Of a DNA stretch of 64,000 nucleotides, positions 44,629-58,600 are shown in pieces. This DNA is from Lingula anatina (Eukaryota; Brachiopoda; Lingulata; Lingulida; Lingulidae): the NCBI RefSeq assembly GCF_001039355.2, contig NW_019775503.1, forward strand, positions 62,001 through 126,000, given 5' to 3'. Below the pieces are notes generated by a model. The model made no database searches. It was not told where the DNA came from and saw nothing but the letters and a program-made list of their open reading frames with translations. The translations under genes and the position numbers were made by a program. Position 1 is the stretch's first letter, and every line of letters starts with the position of its first letter.

Positions 44629-46277
44629 CTCAAATTTTCAATCACCTTAGCAGGCTGTGCCATCCGGGCCAGTCCTCCACCCTTCAGAACTTCAATATTC
44701 TTCCTTACAGTGTTCATAGACTGTATCTTGGCCCCAGCCTTTGACATCAGTTTGGTGGTTTCATTGACCTCCTCCAGGGTGATAGGGGCACAGGGCAGGG
44801 GGAGCAGGGCAGATCCTCCTCCTGGAAATAACATGAAAGCATATTATGGTAATTATCAGTACTTTATTTACCAGAGTCAATGATCTGAACCCCACCCCCT
44901 CTCTCCTGCTTGTTTGGGAATAAATAAATTTAATTAAAAGCTCTTGAAAATAACATTTTGGCTTTGGGTCACAAAGTACTGGGTATATTTTTGAAAGTGT
45001 CTAAAAATGATAAATCTTGAAAAAGTAAAATATGAGAAATTCTAAAGTAATTATGTTACAGATGAAGCATTCAGTTTATCTCTCCATATATTTTTATGAT
45101 ATTGGCATTAAGGGCATAAAGTAATTATATTAAGTCTAAATATTGTAAATGAAGCCCCTTTAATCCTCAGCCCAATTCTGAATCAGCAAAAAGATTCTTA
45201 GTTCTGTTTTATATTTCCATTATTGAGCACAACCATGCAGGGAAAAAAATCAACCCCTCCCCTCCCTGTCCCTTAACAAAATCCTGCTGCATAATGTTCA
45301 AGTGTACATTTCCATGTAATGCTAAAGTACCTGTAATCATAACCAGCAATATGTCCCCATGGCTAAGAGACTGGGCCATGTCACATATGGCTTGTGCAGC
45401 TCTGTGGGCTTCAGCATCAGGTAAGTTGTCCTTTGCTCCCTCTATGATTTCAATTTTTGAGGGTTCCCGAGGGCTAAAATTAACAAATAAATAAATAAAT
45501 AATGACAACAGAAAAATTGAAATAAATAAATAAATTAATTAATTAATCAATTAATGATGAAAACAACTACCATGAAAACTAACACAGACCTGAAAATAAA
45601 TAAGCTTTGTTGTCATATGCATTTTTTCAATATGATCAAAAACCATTATAATAAATAAATAATTTTACTCACATCTGAGATTTCTCCACACCAGATTGAA
45701 GCTTGTCCTGGGTACCAACAGGGACACTGGCGACACCTTTTACCAGGTGCTCTCCCAACAACTCTTCAGCTACCTGCATCATTCCCAACACAGCCTTGCC
45801 AAACCCAACCATGTACACATTTTTGTTTAATGCATATTCATTGCCATCTACCTAATCATGGAAGAAAAGCCAGACAGATTTATTAGGCTTTATACAATCA
45901 CAGGGTTTGATTTAGGTTGTTTGCTTCATGTGGACAAATGATAAGAAAATAAAATGTAAACTGAATATAAATAAAATGCAAAGCAAATATGTTGTGATTA
46001 TATATATTATGTCCAACAGAACTCAACAGAAAAAATAATCATATCTTATCTTTATATTCAGGTCATACTGGATGAAATTTGTTTCCATTTTAATACTGTT
46101 GAGTTTACATTCACTAACCCAAAGTGTCCTTTCATCAACTTTAAGTGTGTTCTGCACCATATTTTGAGGAAGAACAGATTTCACAGCTTTTTTAAAGATC
46201 TTCAGGGAGTCTTTCTTCAACACATCTTGACTGTTGGAGTATGAGGTAGTTCCTGTTCCAGAGGTTCTTGAAGTCAT
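41878..46277 (-). CDS. GLYCTK: Glycerate kinase (GLYCTK, MOFRL-family glycerate 2-kinase)
   Basis: ATP-dependent kinase phosphorylating D-glycerate in serine and fructose breakdown. The exons in coding order are 46277-46119, 45851-45673, 45473-45331, 44821-44646, 44108-43997, 43577-43429 and 42564-41878 (TAA). The summed length is 1605 bp with phases agreeing at every junction, giving 534 residues, close to the human 523. Hallmarks visible are NVYMVGFGKAVLGM near the N-terminus, the TGGGSALLPLP nucleotide/substrate loop, IVGDPLDMIASGPT, then the MOFRL domain with CVICGGETTVSVKGQGQGGRNQE and FLSVGTDGQDGPTDAAGAF. The terminal exon carries over 40 percent of the protein. The chosen ATG follows an acceptor at 46282-46284, so an upstream exon with a 5' UTR or a mitochondrial leader is likely. 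It is transcribed away from WDR82. Confidence 0.96.
43681..43729. repeat. GA-rich low-complexity tract in GLYCTK intron
   Basis: Imperfect (GA)n with G-runs and CAGA interruptions in the intron 43578-43996. Confidence 0.9.
44580..44623. repeat. (AG)n microsatellite near a GLYCTK donor
   Basis: About 22 AG units, which is (CT)n on the transcribed strand, starting about 22 bases inside the intron after the donor at 44645. Confidence 0.95.
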
Positions 46278-46281
46278 GGCT

Positions 46282-49200
46282 CTGAAATAATGATATTCTG
46301 AGCTAGTAATTAAAAACAATATTGTTTAAGCACAATAAGAAGGTAGATTGTTACGTAATGTAGCACTTGTAGGATTAGGACTTGTAGGATTGGTGGAATA
46401 GATGCCTTTTCACATTAAAAGTTGCATCTCCAGTATAACCATCCATGTTCCGCAATCTATTTAGAGAGATTCATTGCTTTAAAGTTACTGGCGAAAGCCA
46501 GGCCATTGTGCACAAAAATCAGAGCTTACTGCACTTGACAAGGCCAATTAATTTTATTTTCACAATAATTAACTATACCCTCTGATGCTAAAATTACACA
46601 ATTTTTCCGCCACCAGGTTCTGAGGGGGAATTCAGATAAACCCAGTGTACTAGCTGGATCCATCTAACTCTATGGGGATTTAGAGCAATTGAAACAGAAT
46701 GAATTTCTTTCAAGAAAATAAAAGAAGCTTAGGAACTTTCAAAAAGGTTCATTTACTATCATTTACATCTAAACTACACCTGTTTTTTTATTTAGCAAAC
46801 CAGACCTGTATTTTAAGTGTTGTTAACATTAAACAGTGCATGACGAGAGGGTGATGGCTTCATGTACTGACATATAAACACATTGTCTCCATACATAAAA
46901 AGGAGATGAGAAATAGTGACAAGAAATTTCTCCCAGAACTTGGTAAGTGGGAAATACTGGGTACTAATCTCTTCATGCTTCTATTGATAACCTTTGACCC
47001 GCCACAGTATACCTGAGGAGTGTACGAAAATAAAATGCCTATCTAACAGTCCCGAGCGCCTTTGATTAAATTGCAAAAATTAACGCATCTCACAGTTATC
47101 AACTCCATTTCTCAATATAAATACAGTAAATATTTCCCTATTTACCAATCTTGATAAAGCGACTATTAATTTTCTCCTAAATCCTACACTGATCTCGTAG
47201 AGCTCTCTGCTGTTCAAAGAGTGTTTTAAAGTATGTAGGGCACTGTACTGTTGCACAAGGCCAATTTAATAACCTTTGGTCTATCCAAGGACGGTTATAT
47301 GTCCTTGGCCTATCCAAACCCTCCTGTACAGAGTTTTGCAAATTTTGCAAACCACGAGGTTTACAATTTTAAATTGAGAAATTCAATACATCACAGTTCA
47401 TATATATTCTGTTTTATCACATATGTCCTGATAATAATATTTAAACAAGACAAAATTCAAACAAACTTTGAAACTCTGACAATCAGGACAATCTCAGATT
47501 TCTACTGTACACACAAAAAATTAAAGATTGTTAAAATTATTGAAAAAAAAATCGAAATAATAAGTAGATCATGTCTTTTTTCAAACTAGACCTGTATTTT
47601 AGGTCTTCAGGCACAGCTGGGTCACAAGTAAAGCACATCTTCTTTTTGGTTTTAACTGTTTTATCAAAATACCTTTTGGTCACCATTATTTGAAAATAAA
47701 TTTTAATAAGGCTTAATCTGTTCATGTTCAGTTTCAAACTTGGCTGGCATTTTTACTATTGTAAGTTTGAATCATAATGGCTATATTTCTTTCCATTCAT
47801 TGTGGTAATCAGAAATGCACAAGGCACTGGTTCTTACTCTTGGAGCAGGCACATATATTCAGGTGTTGGAAATATTCTGTATGCACAGACACTATATTTA
47901 CAAATTTAATTAAGGGACAGATACGCACCCTGTACCTATAAGCAAAATATGATGATCAACAAATGGCTCATGATCATCCAAGCACATTTGCTGTTTGTTT
48001 CTTTTGTTCTATGAAATGTTATTTTAGCTATGTACCTGGCGTGGGGGATTCTTCAATGTTATATGAAAGAGGTAAGTCTTTCTAATCCAAAGCCTATCAA
48101 ATCTGTTTTTGAAACTGTTAACTGATGGTGCTGTCAAAACATTTATACTAGCAGGTAGACTGGTCCAAGTAACCGTGGTTCTGACTAAGAAAACATTGTT
48201 TCTGATACTATTTGAAGATCTGATCTTTTGTAGTGCTAGTGTATGCCCTCTTGATGGTACTGATTGCTCATCTTCATAAACTCGATACATCACTGTCATA
48301 TTATTTGCTAAAATTTTATAAAGTTCAATTATATCAACTCTCAAAGTGACAATATTTTATCTGCTAGGCTAGGTAATTTAAGTTTTCTCAAGCACCTTTT
48401 GGATTTCAGAGGTTTTAAATTGAATCCAGAAATAAACTTTGTTGTCAGTCTCGGAAAATTTCCAACTACCGGTACTGTTTTTTTTTTTTTTAACTATATG
48501 AAACCATGCAATCAAATGTCTAATTCTTCAGATCGTTGTTCCCTCAACTTGATTACCTCTGATTATTTACCTAGCTATGAATTCATTCCGAATCCAAAGT
48601 CTCTGGGTTCTCAGTAGGGCCACACTTGTGCTCATGTCCACCAGAAGCTGTGAGCTATACTTCACAGCTGCTACAAGTAGCAGCATTTTTTATTTGTATT
48701 CAGCATGTGCAGATGACTGATTTTGCGTATCTCCTCCTTCATCAGTGCAACCTGAAAGAAAGCTTATCATACCATCACAGCATATTAGGGAATGTACATG
48801 TGTGATGGACATTTTACTATTTAATATGCCCCCTTCTGAAATTAACATCTCTTTAATAAAATTAAAATGTTTTACAGTTTACACATTATCTTTTAGCAGA
48901 ACTAAATATATTTTTTATGTGTTTGGCGCTTAGAGCCAGGAATCTGCTAACGGAAAATTGTCACTTGTTTTATAGAAATAGTACCTTGTCGTTATTAGCA
49001 GTGAATTAAAATCCTGCAATATTAAGCACTGCTTCTCGTGTTTTCATCAGCTGGGTTGATGTGCTTGACCCACTTTTACGAGGAAACGTGACACATAAAA
49101 TTATTTTTTCTGTTTTATATTTATTAAATATAAAAACACACAAAAAATACATAAAAATAACAATAAAATTGTAAAACTGTGAGTATTCTAATTCTTTAAT

Positions 49201-49298
49201 TAGTATTTTATAAAAGAATAGTCAGCTCACAAATTACCTCCGCAGCAAATTCTGTCTGTGTGTCGGCTCGCGCCGGTCGGCAAAAAACAAAAAAAGGC
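46282..49298. other. Divergent intergenic region GLYCTK / WDR82
   Basis: No complete gene. It should contain both promoters. A GC-richer patch just before the WDR82 start (49255-49280, GGCTCGCGCCGGTCGG) fits a TATA-less housekeeping promoter. Decayed pieces of the ~160-bp repeat and hairpin family are visible at about 46800-46905 (GTGATGGCTTCATGTACTGAC...CATACATAAAAAGG) and about 47575-47780. A LINE fragment lies at 48024-48360. Confidence 0.6.
48024..48360 (-). mobile_element. Decayed non-LTR retrotransposon, C-terminal fragment
   Basis: A 106-codon frame contains LRVDIIELYKIL, then RSSNSIRNNVFLVR and TWTSLPASINVLTAPS followed by VNSFKNRFDRLW. The pattern of Arg, hydrophobic, W-x-S-L-P, A-x-S-V-x-x-F-K-x-R-x-D-x-x-W is typical of the extreme C-terminus of CR1/L2-like reverse transcriptases. 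Only this tail is left, with no catalytic domain nearby, so it is a 5'-truncated dead copy. Confidence 0.75.
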
Positions 49299-51368
49299 AT
49301 GAAGCTAACCGATACAGTCGTGCGGAGTTTCCGCGTTGCAAAAGTATTTCGAGAAAATTCAGAAAAAGTTAATAGCTTAGACTTTTCAGCAAATGGCGAA
49401 CTCTTAATTTCAAGCAGTGAAGACGATCAGATTGTGATTTATGATTGCCAAAATGGAACGTAAGTTCTTGTCGAGTTTTTGTCCACGGCACGAATCTTCG
49501 ACTTAGTACCCTCCAGTGCAATCCTGGTGTCTCGCTCACCATTCAGCAGAAGTTATTCAGGAAAGCAAAAACCCGTCGCCCGCCAATTGGACTCCATGGA
49601 AGCACAGAAAACTAATTGGAAACCCATACCATATATTATATACCCAAGAAGCAAGCCGATTATCATCTCTTTTTTTTTTTTACTCGAGTTGAGAGAAGGG
49701 AATTCTTGCTCCCTAACGCTCTCCTCCAGTGCCCTAGCCCTGGCCCCTATACAGAAAACACATGTTTATGACAGAAAGTTGACATTTTCTCTGGCTTTAT
49801 TAAAAGTTCAACCATTTATACAGTGGTGTGATGCTGCTGATGGTCTCTTTTTCCATACCATTTCAAACTAACGAACAGAAAATAACAATCATGATAAAAA
49901 TGACTGTAATCCCATCAGTTATTAACTTTTTGTAGACCTCGCAAGTTCGCAACCCATTTAAATTTATGTTCTATAGCTCTAACACTTTTTTGTTTGATTA
50001 GGCTTGGGTGTATTGGGATATTCCTTTATTCATCAATATCCTAAAGGAATCCAGTTGCCTACTACTACCATCTCTTTTTATGCCATTGGGCATCTAGGGC
50101 TCCAACAAAGATCCTCCGCTGCTCTCTGTCTCTAGCCAATTGTTGGATTGTCCTCCAGCTTTCTCCCAGTTGTTTTAACTCTGCTTCGACAGTCCTCCTC
50201 CATGTAGTCCTAGGTCTGCCTCTTTTTCTGTGTCTCTCTGACGTCCAGTACATGCCCAATGCCCCCTTTTATATTTAAGTAACTTGCATGTTCAGGTGTA
50301 GATCTCTCCTTTCCGTGATTTACCAATAAAAGTATTTAATTGTTTACTTTAAATAGCATATTTTGTATGAATTTTTTACTTTTTCAGACCAAAAAGAACT
50401 TTAAACAGCAAGAAGTATGGAGTTGATCTGATTCATTTTACACATGCCCCAAACACAGCTATACACAGTTCTACAAAAGTGGATGGTGAGTTCATTTTGA
50501 GAAATCCCTGTCAAATACTTAGATTTTTTATGAAGAAGAGATTATCAAACCTGTTATAATGTGTAAAAATGCTTTGTGTATGGCTTTTTTAAGTGCAATG
50601 TTTGGGTGTAGTTTATGCACAGGAGACCTCCCATTTTTAATGCAGTTAAAAGATTTTTAACAGTCTACTTCCAAAACAGCCCAAAACTTCACATTCTGAT
50701 GTAAACACGATATCTGTACCATAAAAGCAAAGAAAAGTCATCATATGATCATTTCCTTCTTGAAAAGTGTAATGATTTCTATTCTAATACTAGTGCATGT
50801 TTGTACCATTCAACTTATTTTGTTTATTCTTCAGACACAATTAGATATCTGTCATTACATGACAACAAATACATCCGGTACTTTCCAGGACACACCAAAA
50901 AGTAAGTACATTATGTCTGGGCCTCCTTTTCAAGTTAACAAATCTCATTCTGAATTTTCTGTAAGATTACAACTGCAAGGGAAAACTGATAGTTGTCTAA
51001 AGAGTGCAAGGTAAAAACAATTCAATTTTAAGAATTTTTTTTCAGGGTTGTATTGCATATAGGTTGTATAATTTAGTGTATCTCCAGTACCTGGTTAAAT
51101 TTTGTCAAAATCTTTAGTCAGCGGAATATCATAATTTTTATTTAATAAGCATATCATTATGTGTAACTTAAGTTGGTAAAAAATATTAGGTCCGAAAATA
51201 TACTTTGTGTGTTGCACAACATGCTAATAACATACATATTCATATTATTTTGTTTCCAGGGTGGTAACTATTAGTATGTCTCCAGTAGATGACACATTTT
51301 TGTCTGGGTCGTTAGACAAGACCATTAGACTGTGGGATCTCAGGTCACCAAACTGCCAGGTAACTCAT

Positions 51369-51411
<43 letters not shown>

Positions 51412-53688
51412 TTAGTATGTGTAACTGCAACACAAGTCGGCAGTATTTTTATCTACACTAAACGTGTAGCTAAGTACATGTCAAATAGTTTTTGATATCA
51501 CCTACTTTCTGTTTCTATCAAGCTTAATAGTTATACTAGTATGTTGATGGCATATCACTGTGTGTTGCTCAGCTGGTGTTACTAACAGTTAATGTGAGAA
51601 ATGAAAAATATATTTTTGATATTGCACAACATGCTGTATGATAAAAAGAATAAAAATATATTGAATGTAATAACGAAACATAGTATCACTTTAGAGAGAA
51701 AAAGATTGGCTGTATATCAAGTAACATTTTTAATCTTACAGATAATTTTTTTCTTCAGGGACTGATGCATGTACCTGGCAGACCCGTAGCAGCATTCGAT
51801 CCAGAGGGTTTAATCTTTGCAGCAGGCATCAACTCTGAGATGGTCAAATTGTACGATCTGAGGTCTTTTGATAAGGTGATGTCAATTTATTAATAAAAAT
51901 ATAATCCAGTCATCAGTATGCTGGTTAAGTTTATGTCATTGACAGTAAGGAAGGAGTTTGACTTTGAACAGGTTAACAGTAAGCTTGATTCATGTACAGA
52001 AGTTATCTGTACTTTGAGCATGTCCATTGGTGCCAATATAGACTTCCAGTGCCAAATTTGCCATAGATGTTAGAAATCCAGAATTGGACTTACGAACACC
52101 AGTGGCTCACAGAAAGTCTTTTCTTCGAATTAGGCCTGTTTATGCCACATTTGAGTTAATCAGCTGAAAGGTCTAGTAAGTAAAATAACAGTTGGAGAGA
52201 TCACACATATGAGGCATTATTATTTCGCCATTTCAAATTTGGCCAATGACATATCTGTGTCTTACAGGGTCCATTTGCTACGTTCAAGCTGCAGCAAGAC
52301 CGGGACTGTGACTGGACTGGGCTAAAGTTTAGCCCTGATGGAAAGATGGTGCTAATCTCCACCAATGGCCAGGTGATACGGCTAATAGATGCCTTCCAGG
52401 GCCATCCTCTGCAGACCTTCATGGTGAGTTACTGGTTTAATTTTTTTATTGTTTACTCTGCCAAGGAGGTCATGTTTTTTTGCATTTGTTAGATAGCTGA
52501 CAGGTTGGTTGGGAAACAGCCTGCATCAAAAAAAGTCATGCCAGATGGATTTTGACAGGATTTTCAAAAGTTTGGAAATTTCTGAAATAAGGAAAAATTT
52601 TAAATAATTGTGTTTATTGAGGGGAAAAAACTCGTTGCCTTTTCATTAACTTTTAGTTCTGACGTTTTCAGGGCCACACAAATCAGAAGGGGTTACCTTT
52701 GGAGGCTTCCTTTAGCCCAGACTCCCAGTTTGTGTTCAGTGGTAAGTCTAGTACAGTATTGTAAAGGATCTTTCATTCAGTCCATTTTGTAGATAACACT
52801 TTCTGGTATTGTGATTTTCAGCTTGTCATCAAACATGGAATTATTGTCTTGTTAATAATTTTTATATATTGATAAATACCTTTTTTGGAGAGTGGTGGAG
52901 TGAATCTTCTTTTTTTATCCAGAATACAGTTTTTAATGACCATACATTGTCAGGTTCATACATGAAGGAATCTGAAACAGAATTTGATAAGAGCATGGCA
53001 CATTTAACAATTAGCATTCCTTTTTTTCACATACACACACATACAAAAAAAAATAAATAAACTGGATGTTTGTTGTTAGAAGTATTCATCATTTATTTTC
53101 TAGATTTTTTATCAACAGACTTTTGGCTTTAAACAAATTTTATTGCTATAATGTTCAGGCTCAACAGATGGTAAGATTCACTGTTGGAATGCAGAGACAG
53201 GCAGCAAAGTCTGTGTCCTCAACGCTGAGCACACGGGGCCAGTGCAGTGTATCCAGTTTAACCCACGGTTTATGATGCTTTCCAGTGCTTGTATAAATAT
53301 GGTAAGTGGTGGGGTATTTTGCCTTCATTGTCCCATAATGCATTGAGTTCATCGTAAGCTCTCTAGGCAGTGTTTGTGTGTATGTGCTTTTAGTACAGTT
53401 TAGATAAAGGACTGGTGGATTCTATCTACAGAATACTTTAATTTGGAATGAGAAATGTTGTTATACATGTATGGTAACACTATCTTATATGTAACAAGTT
53501 CATTTGAACTTTATATTTTCCTTGTTGTATACTACAGTTAGTATAATTGTTTAACAGATTGCCTATATCCTCCCTAGATTTTCAATTTTCTCACTTTCAA
53601 CTATATTACAATGTTTTATTATTATTATTATTCATTTATTTATTTATTTTTTTGCCAGGCCTTTTGGCTACCACAGATGGATGAATAG
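49299..53688 (+). CDS. WDR82: WD repeat-containing protein 82 (WDR82 / Swd2)
   Basis: Chromatin WD40 beta-propeller. It recruits SETD1A/B (COMPASS) H3K4 methyltransferases to Ser5-phosphorylated RNA polymerase II and also sits in the PNUTS-PP1 phosphatase complex. The exons are 49299-49459, 50388-50485, 50835-50901, 51260-51359, 51759-51875, 52268-52423, 52672-52741, 53159-53301 and 53659-53688 (TAG). The total is 942 bp, 313 residues, exactly the length of the human protein, and all phases agree. Near-invariant blocks include [86 protein letters not shown]-like [13 protein letters not shown] and the C-terminal [11 protein letters not shown]. The last coding exon has only 30 bases. It converges with the L1CAM-like gene downstream. 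Confidence 0.98.
50065..50259 (-). mobile_element. LINE fragment in WDR82 intron 1
   Basis: A 64-codon frame with [20 protein letters not shown], then [16 protein letters not shown] and F-V-x-A-L. This R-G-R-P-x-x-T-W-R-R ... A-x-D-R-x-x-W/R-x-x-F-V-x-A-L pattern is the usual C-terminus of RTE/CR1-type endonuclease-reverse transcriptases in invertebrates. It is a short 5'-truncated remnant lying antisense to WDR82. Confidence 0.75.
51367..51413. repeat. (ATTT)n microsatellite in WDR82 intron
   Basis: About eleven TTTA units starting 8 bases after the donor of the exon ending at 51359. Confidence 0.95.
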
Positions 53689-55671
53689 TACATCTCAAGG
53701 CACCAGTAAGTTCACATTCAAGACTGGCCAGCCAAAGTACCATTTGAGCCCTATCAAGAAAGTTTTCAATCAAAACAAACTGCTTGTCATAAATATAGAA
53801 TTGAAAACCATCTGGATATTTGAGTTTTGAATTCATGTCCCAGGAATCCCAATAGAGTTATGTGCCTTCCACTCTTACTTTTGCCAGAATTTTCTTTTTA
53901 AAGGTCTACTTTTGTCTCTGTAAGATATCACTGCCAAAAGAGTGGTACATGCAGTTACTGGCTACGTTCATGGGCAGAATTATTTTATGATGAAGCAGTG
54001 ATTTGATAGGGGAATTAAATTGGCAGACCTGCCAGAAAGAATGAAGGTTGCCAGTGCCCTCGCTTAGGGTGTTGTTTGGAAAGTCTGCAAGGCAAATGAT
54101 ACGAAAGATTCATTAGAACGTGAATTTATGTTCTCTATTGTCACTGTCATCAATCTGGGCAATGTTAAAACCCCAGGCATTGTTGGTGTAAGAGATGTCA
54201 TGAATGGTACAAGTTCATGCGAGAGACAGCTGTGTTGATATGCAAGCTGTGAAAAAAGTTTCTGAGGTTTAAATCAGAACAGGGGAATGGATTTAGTTGT
54301 CAATTGTTTGCCAACATTAGTTGGTTCTACGGCTAATGTATTTTGTGGAAAGAAATGATCAATGTAAAATATGATAATATGTTGTGTTGTCATGTCCATA
54401 GCAGCATGTTACAACAGATAGTTGTGGTAAATAGTAGTAGTTTTAAAAACAATGTGCAAATGCCTATGGTCAATATTTTATTATTACCAATAATTGTGTT
54501 ACTTTATACAAAAATCCCCATTGAGTTCATTATTCTATAAACATGATAATTTAATGTAAAGCAATAAGACAAGGTTAAGAAAGTATCATTCTGTAAATTA
54601 TCATCAACTTTCTGCTTTGGAGAAATACAACAAACACCAGTTACTGAATTTGTATGTTCTGTATTTTAGTACATAGTTGTAAACTGTAAAATATGTTTCA
54701 AGAATTAAACTTTTTAAATAATAATATTTGTTTTGTTCACATTTTATTCTACAATATATATGTATGAAGCTGCATGACATTCCTGTATACAATATCATTT
54801 TGAATTACTTAAAGCAAAAGACTTGTATAAAAAAAATTGAGAACTTGAATTTAAACAAATGTGTTAAATTTTTAAAAAATCCTAATCAGATGAAATAATA
54901 TGGCAAATAAGAGCAATAAGATGGGTCAGGTGATCAAAAAGGGTAAACTCAAGCTTTTCAGTTATAAGAAATGTCTTATTTTTGATAAGAAGGCTCCCAT
55001 GAACTATAAAAATCAGCTGTAAAAGAAACTTCTTGAATATACTAAATAAAATAATACCTAGTTGTGTGGTGCTCAGGGCCACAGAGACTAAAATTTTAAA
55101 AAATAAACATATATGAAAGCTAATGTTGGGGTTTCTCTTTTCTGTAATTATTGTCTAGAAATAAATCTAAAATAAAATCAAATAGAAAAGATTATTATCT
55201 TACTAATTTGACATTTTCCAAAGGAAGCCCCTGCCCAGTGCCCTGCTTCATGTGCTGGATATAAAAAAACTAATCCCTCAAAAAAAAGAACTCGAAACAT
55301 CAATATTTAACTTTTTTACAATTTTGCTATCAAAAAATTTTTCGCAAGGAATTACATTTACAGGGGGTTTGTTTATAAAAATGACCTAAAGTGTATTCAT
55401 ATTGTAATACAGAGGTAATTAAGATATAGAGAGAGATTGTTTAGCATACTTACTTATAATATCTATGTCTACACTGGCCTTTTACTGTAAGTGTTGACAG
55501 AATAATCACTATATTTGGTGAATTAACTTTCCTCAAACCACAAAAGCTATTCATACAAATGCATTAAATTTTGCAGACTTTTGAAGCTCTCGACATATTT
55601 TGTCAAATTGAATGTGAGAATGGTACCCACAGTAACTAAACATGTAGATGTCAGTATATTCAAGACAGTCC
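53689..55671. other. Convergent intergenic region WDR82 / L1CAM-like gene
   Basis: Contains the 3' UTRs of both genes. No further coding exon is supported. AT-rich, without clear repeats. Confidence 0.6.
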
Positions 55672-58600
55672 TTACACCTGTTTGATAGTCAAACACTGGA
55701 GCTGTATGTCATCGGAGCCCATGGAACTGGCTTCAGCATTCTCAGTGAGAGGAGCCAGCTCTGACTGTCCACTAGTGGTCTGTTCATATTGGACAGGATG
55801 GCTGTAGCTGGACGTATAGGTGGTGGTGGTGGTGGTCAAGTCCTGTTTGGCAGTGTACTGAGTGGTGTACTGACCAATGAAGGATCCATCTTCCCTGTAC
55901 CTAAAAATTCAAGTGTTTTTTTCCATAAAATTGTACTTTTGAAATTATTAAATAAAATTTTTTATGTACTGACCAATAAATGATCCATCTTCCCTGTACC
56001 TACAGACATTTAGAAGTTTGTTTAACATAATTGTTATGCTGAATTGTAATTGATTTTATATCATGTGTTATTATACCCTCTGGCACAAAAAAGTAAATAC
56101 AGCAGATCTATGTTATAAAACAGACTGTTACTATAAAAAATGTAAGTGGGAAGTAAGATAATTATTCCATTTGCTTTCAGCATTGACATAATATTATTTA
56201 ACATGCAAGTACCAAATTGAATATTTTCATTACAAAGTACAAAATTAATAAAGACTAGGATATAATCTATGTCATGTATTCTTACGTGTCCATGTCCCAA
56301 AAGTCATCTGTTCCAAAAAAACTGTCAGCCTCATCCAGTTCATCCATCACCACTGGATAAGATGGATCAACAGCTCTGAAAGCATATGTTTTCTTGGTCA
56401 AAAATGGATCATTTAAAAGTGCCCCACTAGGTTCATTTTAAAAAGGTTTAATTCTGAGATATGAGACACTTTCCAGTGCTTTGCACAGTCGATAAAATGG
56501 TCAAATAGGTTCTCATTTGTTAATTAATTTAAAGACAATGCATTAAGCTTGCAAAAACTGGTTAACAACAATGATTTCTCTAATGGATAAGTCTATTTTT
56601 TAAGCACAATTTAGGGCATCTCCTCAAAGAAAACTTTTAACTCGTACAACATTCTGAAAGTGCTTCAACACACAGAGATGCCACCTACCCCTTATCATAC
56701 TCCTGAAAGCTGGGGTAATCTGCAGGGGCACCTGCTGCCACTCTCCACTTCTCATTTTCTGCCACTGAAAAAAACCAATTAAATCACAGTCACTGTATTG
56801 TGATGAATTAAGAATGCACTGACATAACTAACATTTACATACACATTAATATATGTGATATTAGTTTCACTTTCAACTGTTTGTCTTCATTCTAATGTCA
56901 TAGTCTACAATAGACTAAGAAGCACTGTACCAAATTGACTGCAAAAATAGGAAGAAATAGTCAGATGGGGGTTTGGGGACCCCTTAAGACATACAGAAAA
57001 CATTCAAGAAACAGTTGCATTTCCAAATTAATTCAACCTGAAAAAAATCTTATCTTTCACTATCTGACTCACCATAGTATTTGTTCCCTCTGTTTCTTCT
57101 CACAAGACAAACAATGAATAAAATTAGGAGAGCAAGCAGGAGTATAGCCATCAAGATGATGAACCAGAGACCAATGCCTGGTTTTGTTATAGATTCTTCA
57201 GCTGAAAAGACATAGAAATCAAGTCATTTTGAATAAAAAAAGTCAGGATTCATTTATATTGCAGTTGCACAAATCAGCAACTTTCATTGCACTGAAGGCT
57301 AAACAAATTCTCTTGCTGTCATATCAAAAATTGATTTTAAATTTTAAATGTACAATCTTTTCTTAAACAAATACATTTGGAGACTAAAATATGTTAAGAA
57401 TAAAAACCTTTTACCCTTTATATTTCTGATATGTGAATTTCATAATCACATATATGAATTACCTGAGCTGCATGATATCAAAAAGAAAAATAATTCCATT
57501 GATAAAAAAGCCAATATATTCAAAATAAACATCTTATTTCAATAGTTTATTCCAAATTTTATTTCCAATGAAAGTGTGAAGATGATCTTACGTGGAAGGA
57601 CCATCTTGACAGCACGCTGTGGACTCGGGGTAATATCTACAACACGCACATCGTATTGCTTCCCCGACTCTAGACCCTGCACAACCACCCATGGTTTCCT
57701 CGTCTCAGTATCAGTCCTACTCCAGGTAGAAGCACCTATCAAAGCAGAGAAAAAATGAGAGACAAGGAGCTTTCAGGGCAAGTCTTCGGGCCTTTTAACA
57801 TCGAACAGTCATACTGCCCTATGCTCAGGGTCAGTAAAATTTTGTTTGGACCAGAATGTGTAAATTTAGTGGCCTAAGAAAACTTTATACTATACATTTT
57901 TATAATTAAATTTTTTCCAAAATGTTGAAGACTCATTACTTACTGTTTCAACCAAATAATGTGATCAGGTTAGGAAGATAACAAAAAAAAAAAAAACATG
58001 AATTACATTTTTGTCTCAAGGTGAGTTTAACTGAAACTGATGGCCCACAGAGGTGATACACTGATATAAGTTGACATTCTAATATTTAAAATCATTATGT
58101 AAATTTTCTCGTAGACAAGAAATCAACTAAATGTACATAAGTTAGTATGATCTGAATAAAAGTTCTGCAGATTTATTAATTTGGCCGCCTACAGACGTGT
58201 ATACATTTTTGGTAAACAAATACTGTAACACTGTATAACTTACCCACTTTCTTATACTGCACATAGAAAGGTGTGACATGTGCCATTTTCGTATCCAGTT
58301 TGAGGCTTAGGTTGAATGATGTTAACCCACTGGTCACTTGAAACGAAGTCTCTGAAGAAAAAACATGGTCACACTATTTCAGTAGCTTAAAACACAGTGC
58401 AGCCTTTGCATCTGTCTGTTATATCAATTAGTTCAAATCATGAAAGAACGCTTTAGACAACTAGCATGTGTGTTTTTCATCAATGATCTATATTACTGCT
58501 ACAACTTATTAATAAAACATATGTGAGGTCAATTAACTGTATAGAGAATTGATATGTTCAGTATATTATAATATTGAAACAATATACTTCATGCTATTCA

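Noticed and set aside
46023-46319. Upstream Met at 46319 as the GLYCTK start
   Set aside because: It lies beyond an apparent acceptor at 46282-46284, and the downstream frame past 46119 is intronic. The Met at 46277 fits the exon model, though an upstream leader exon remains possible.
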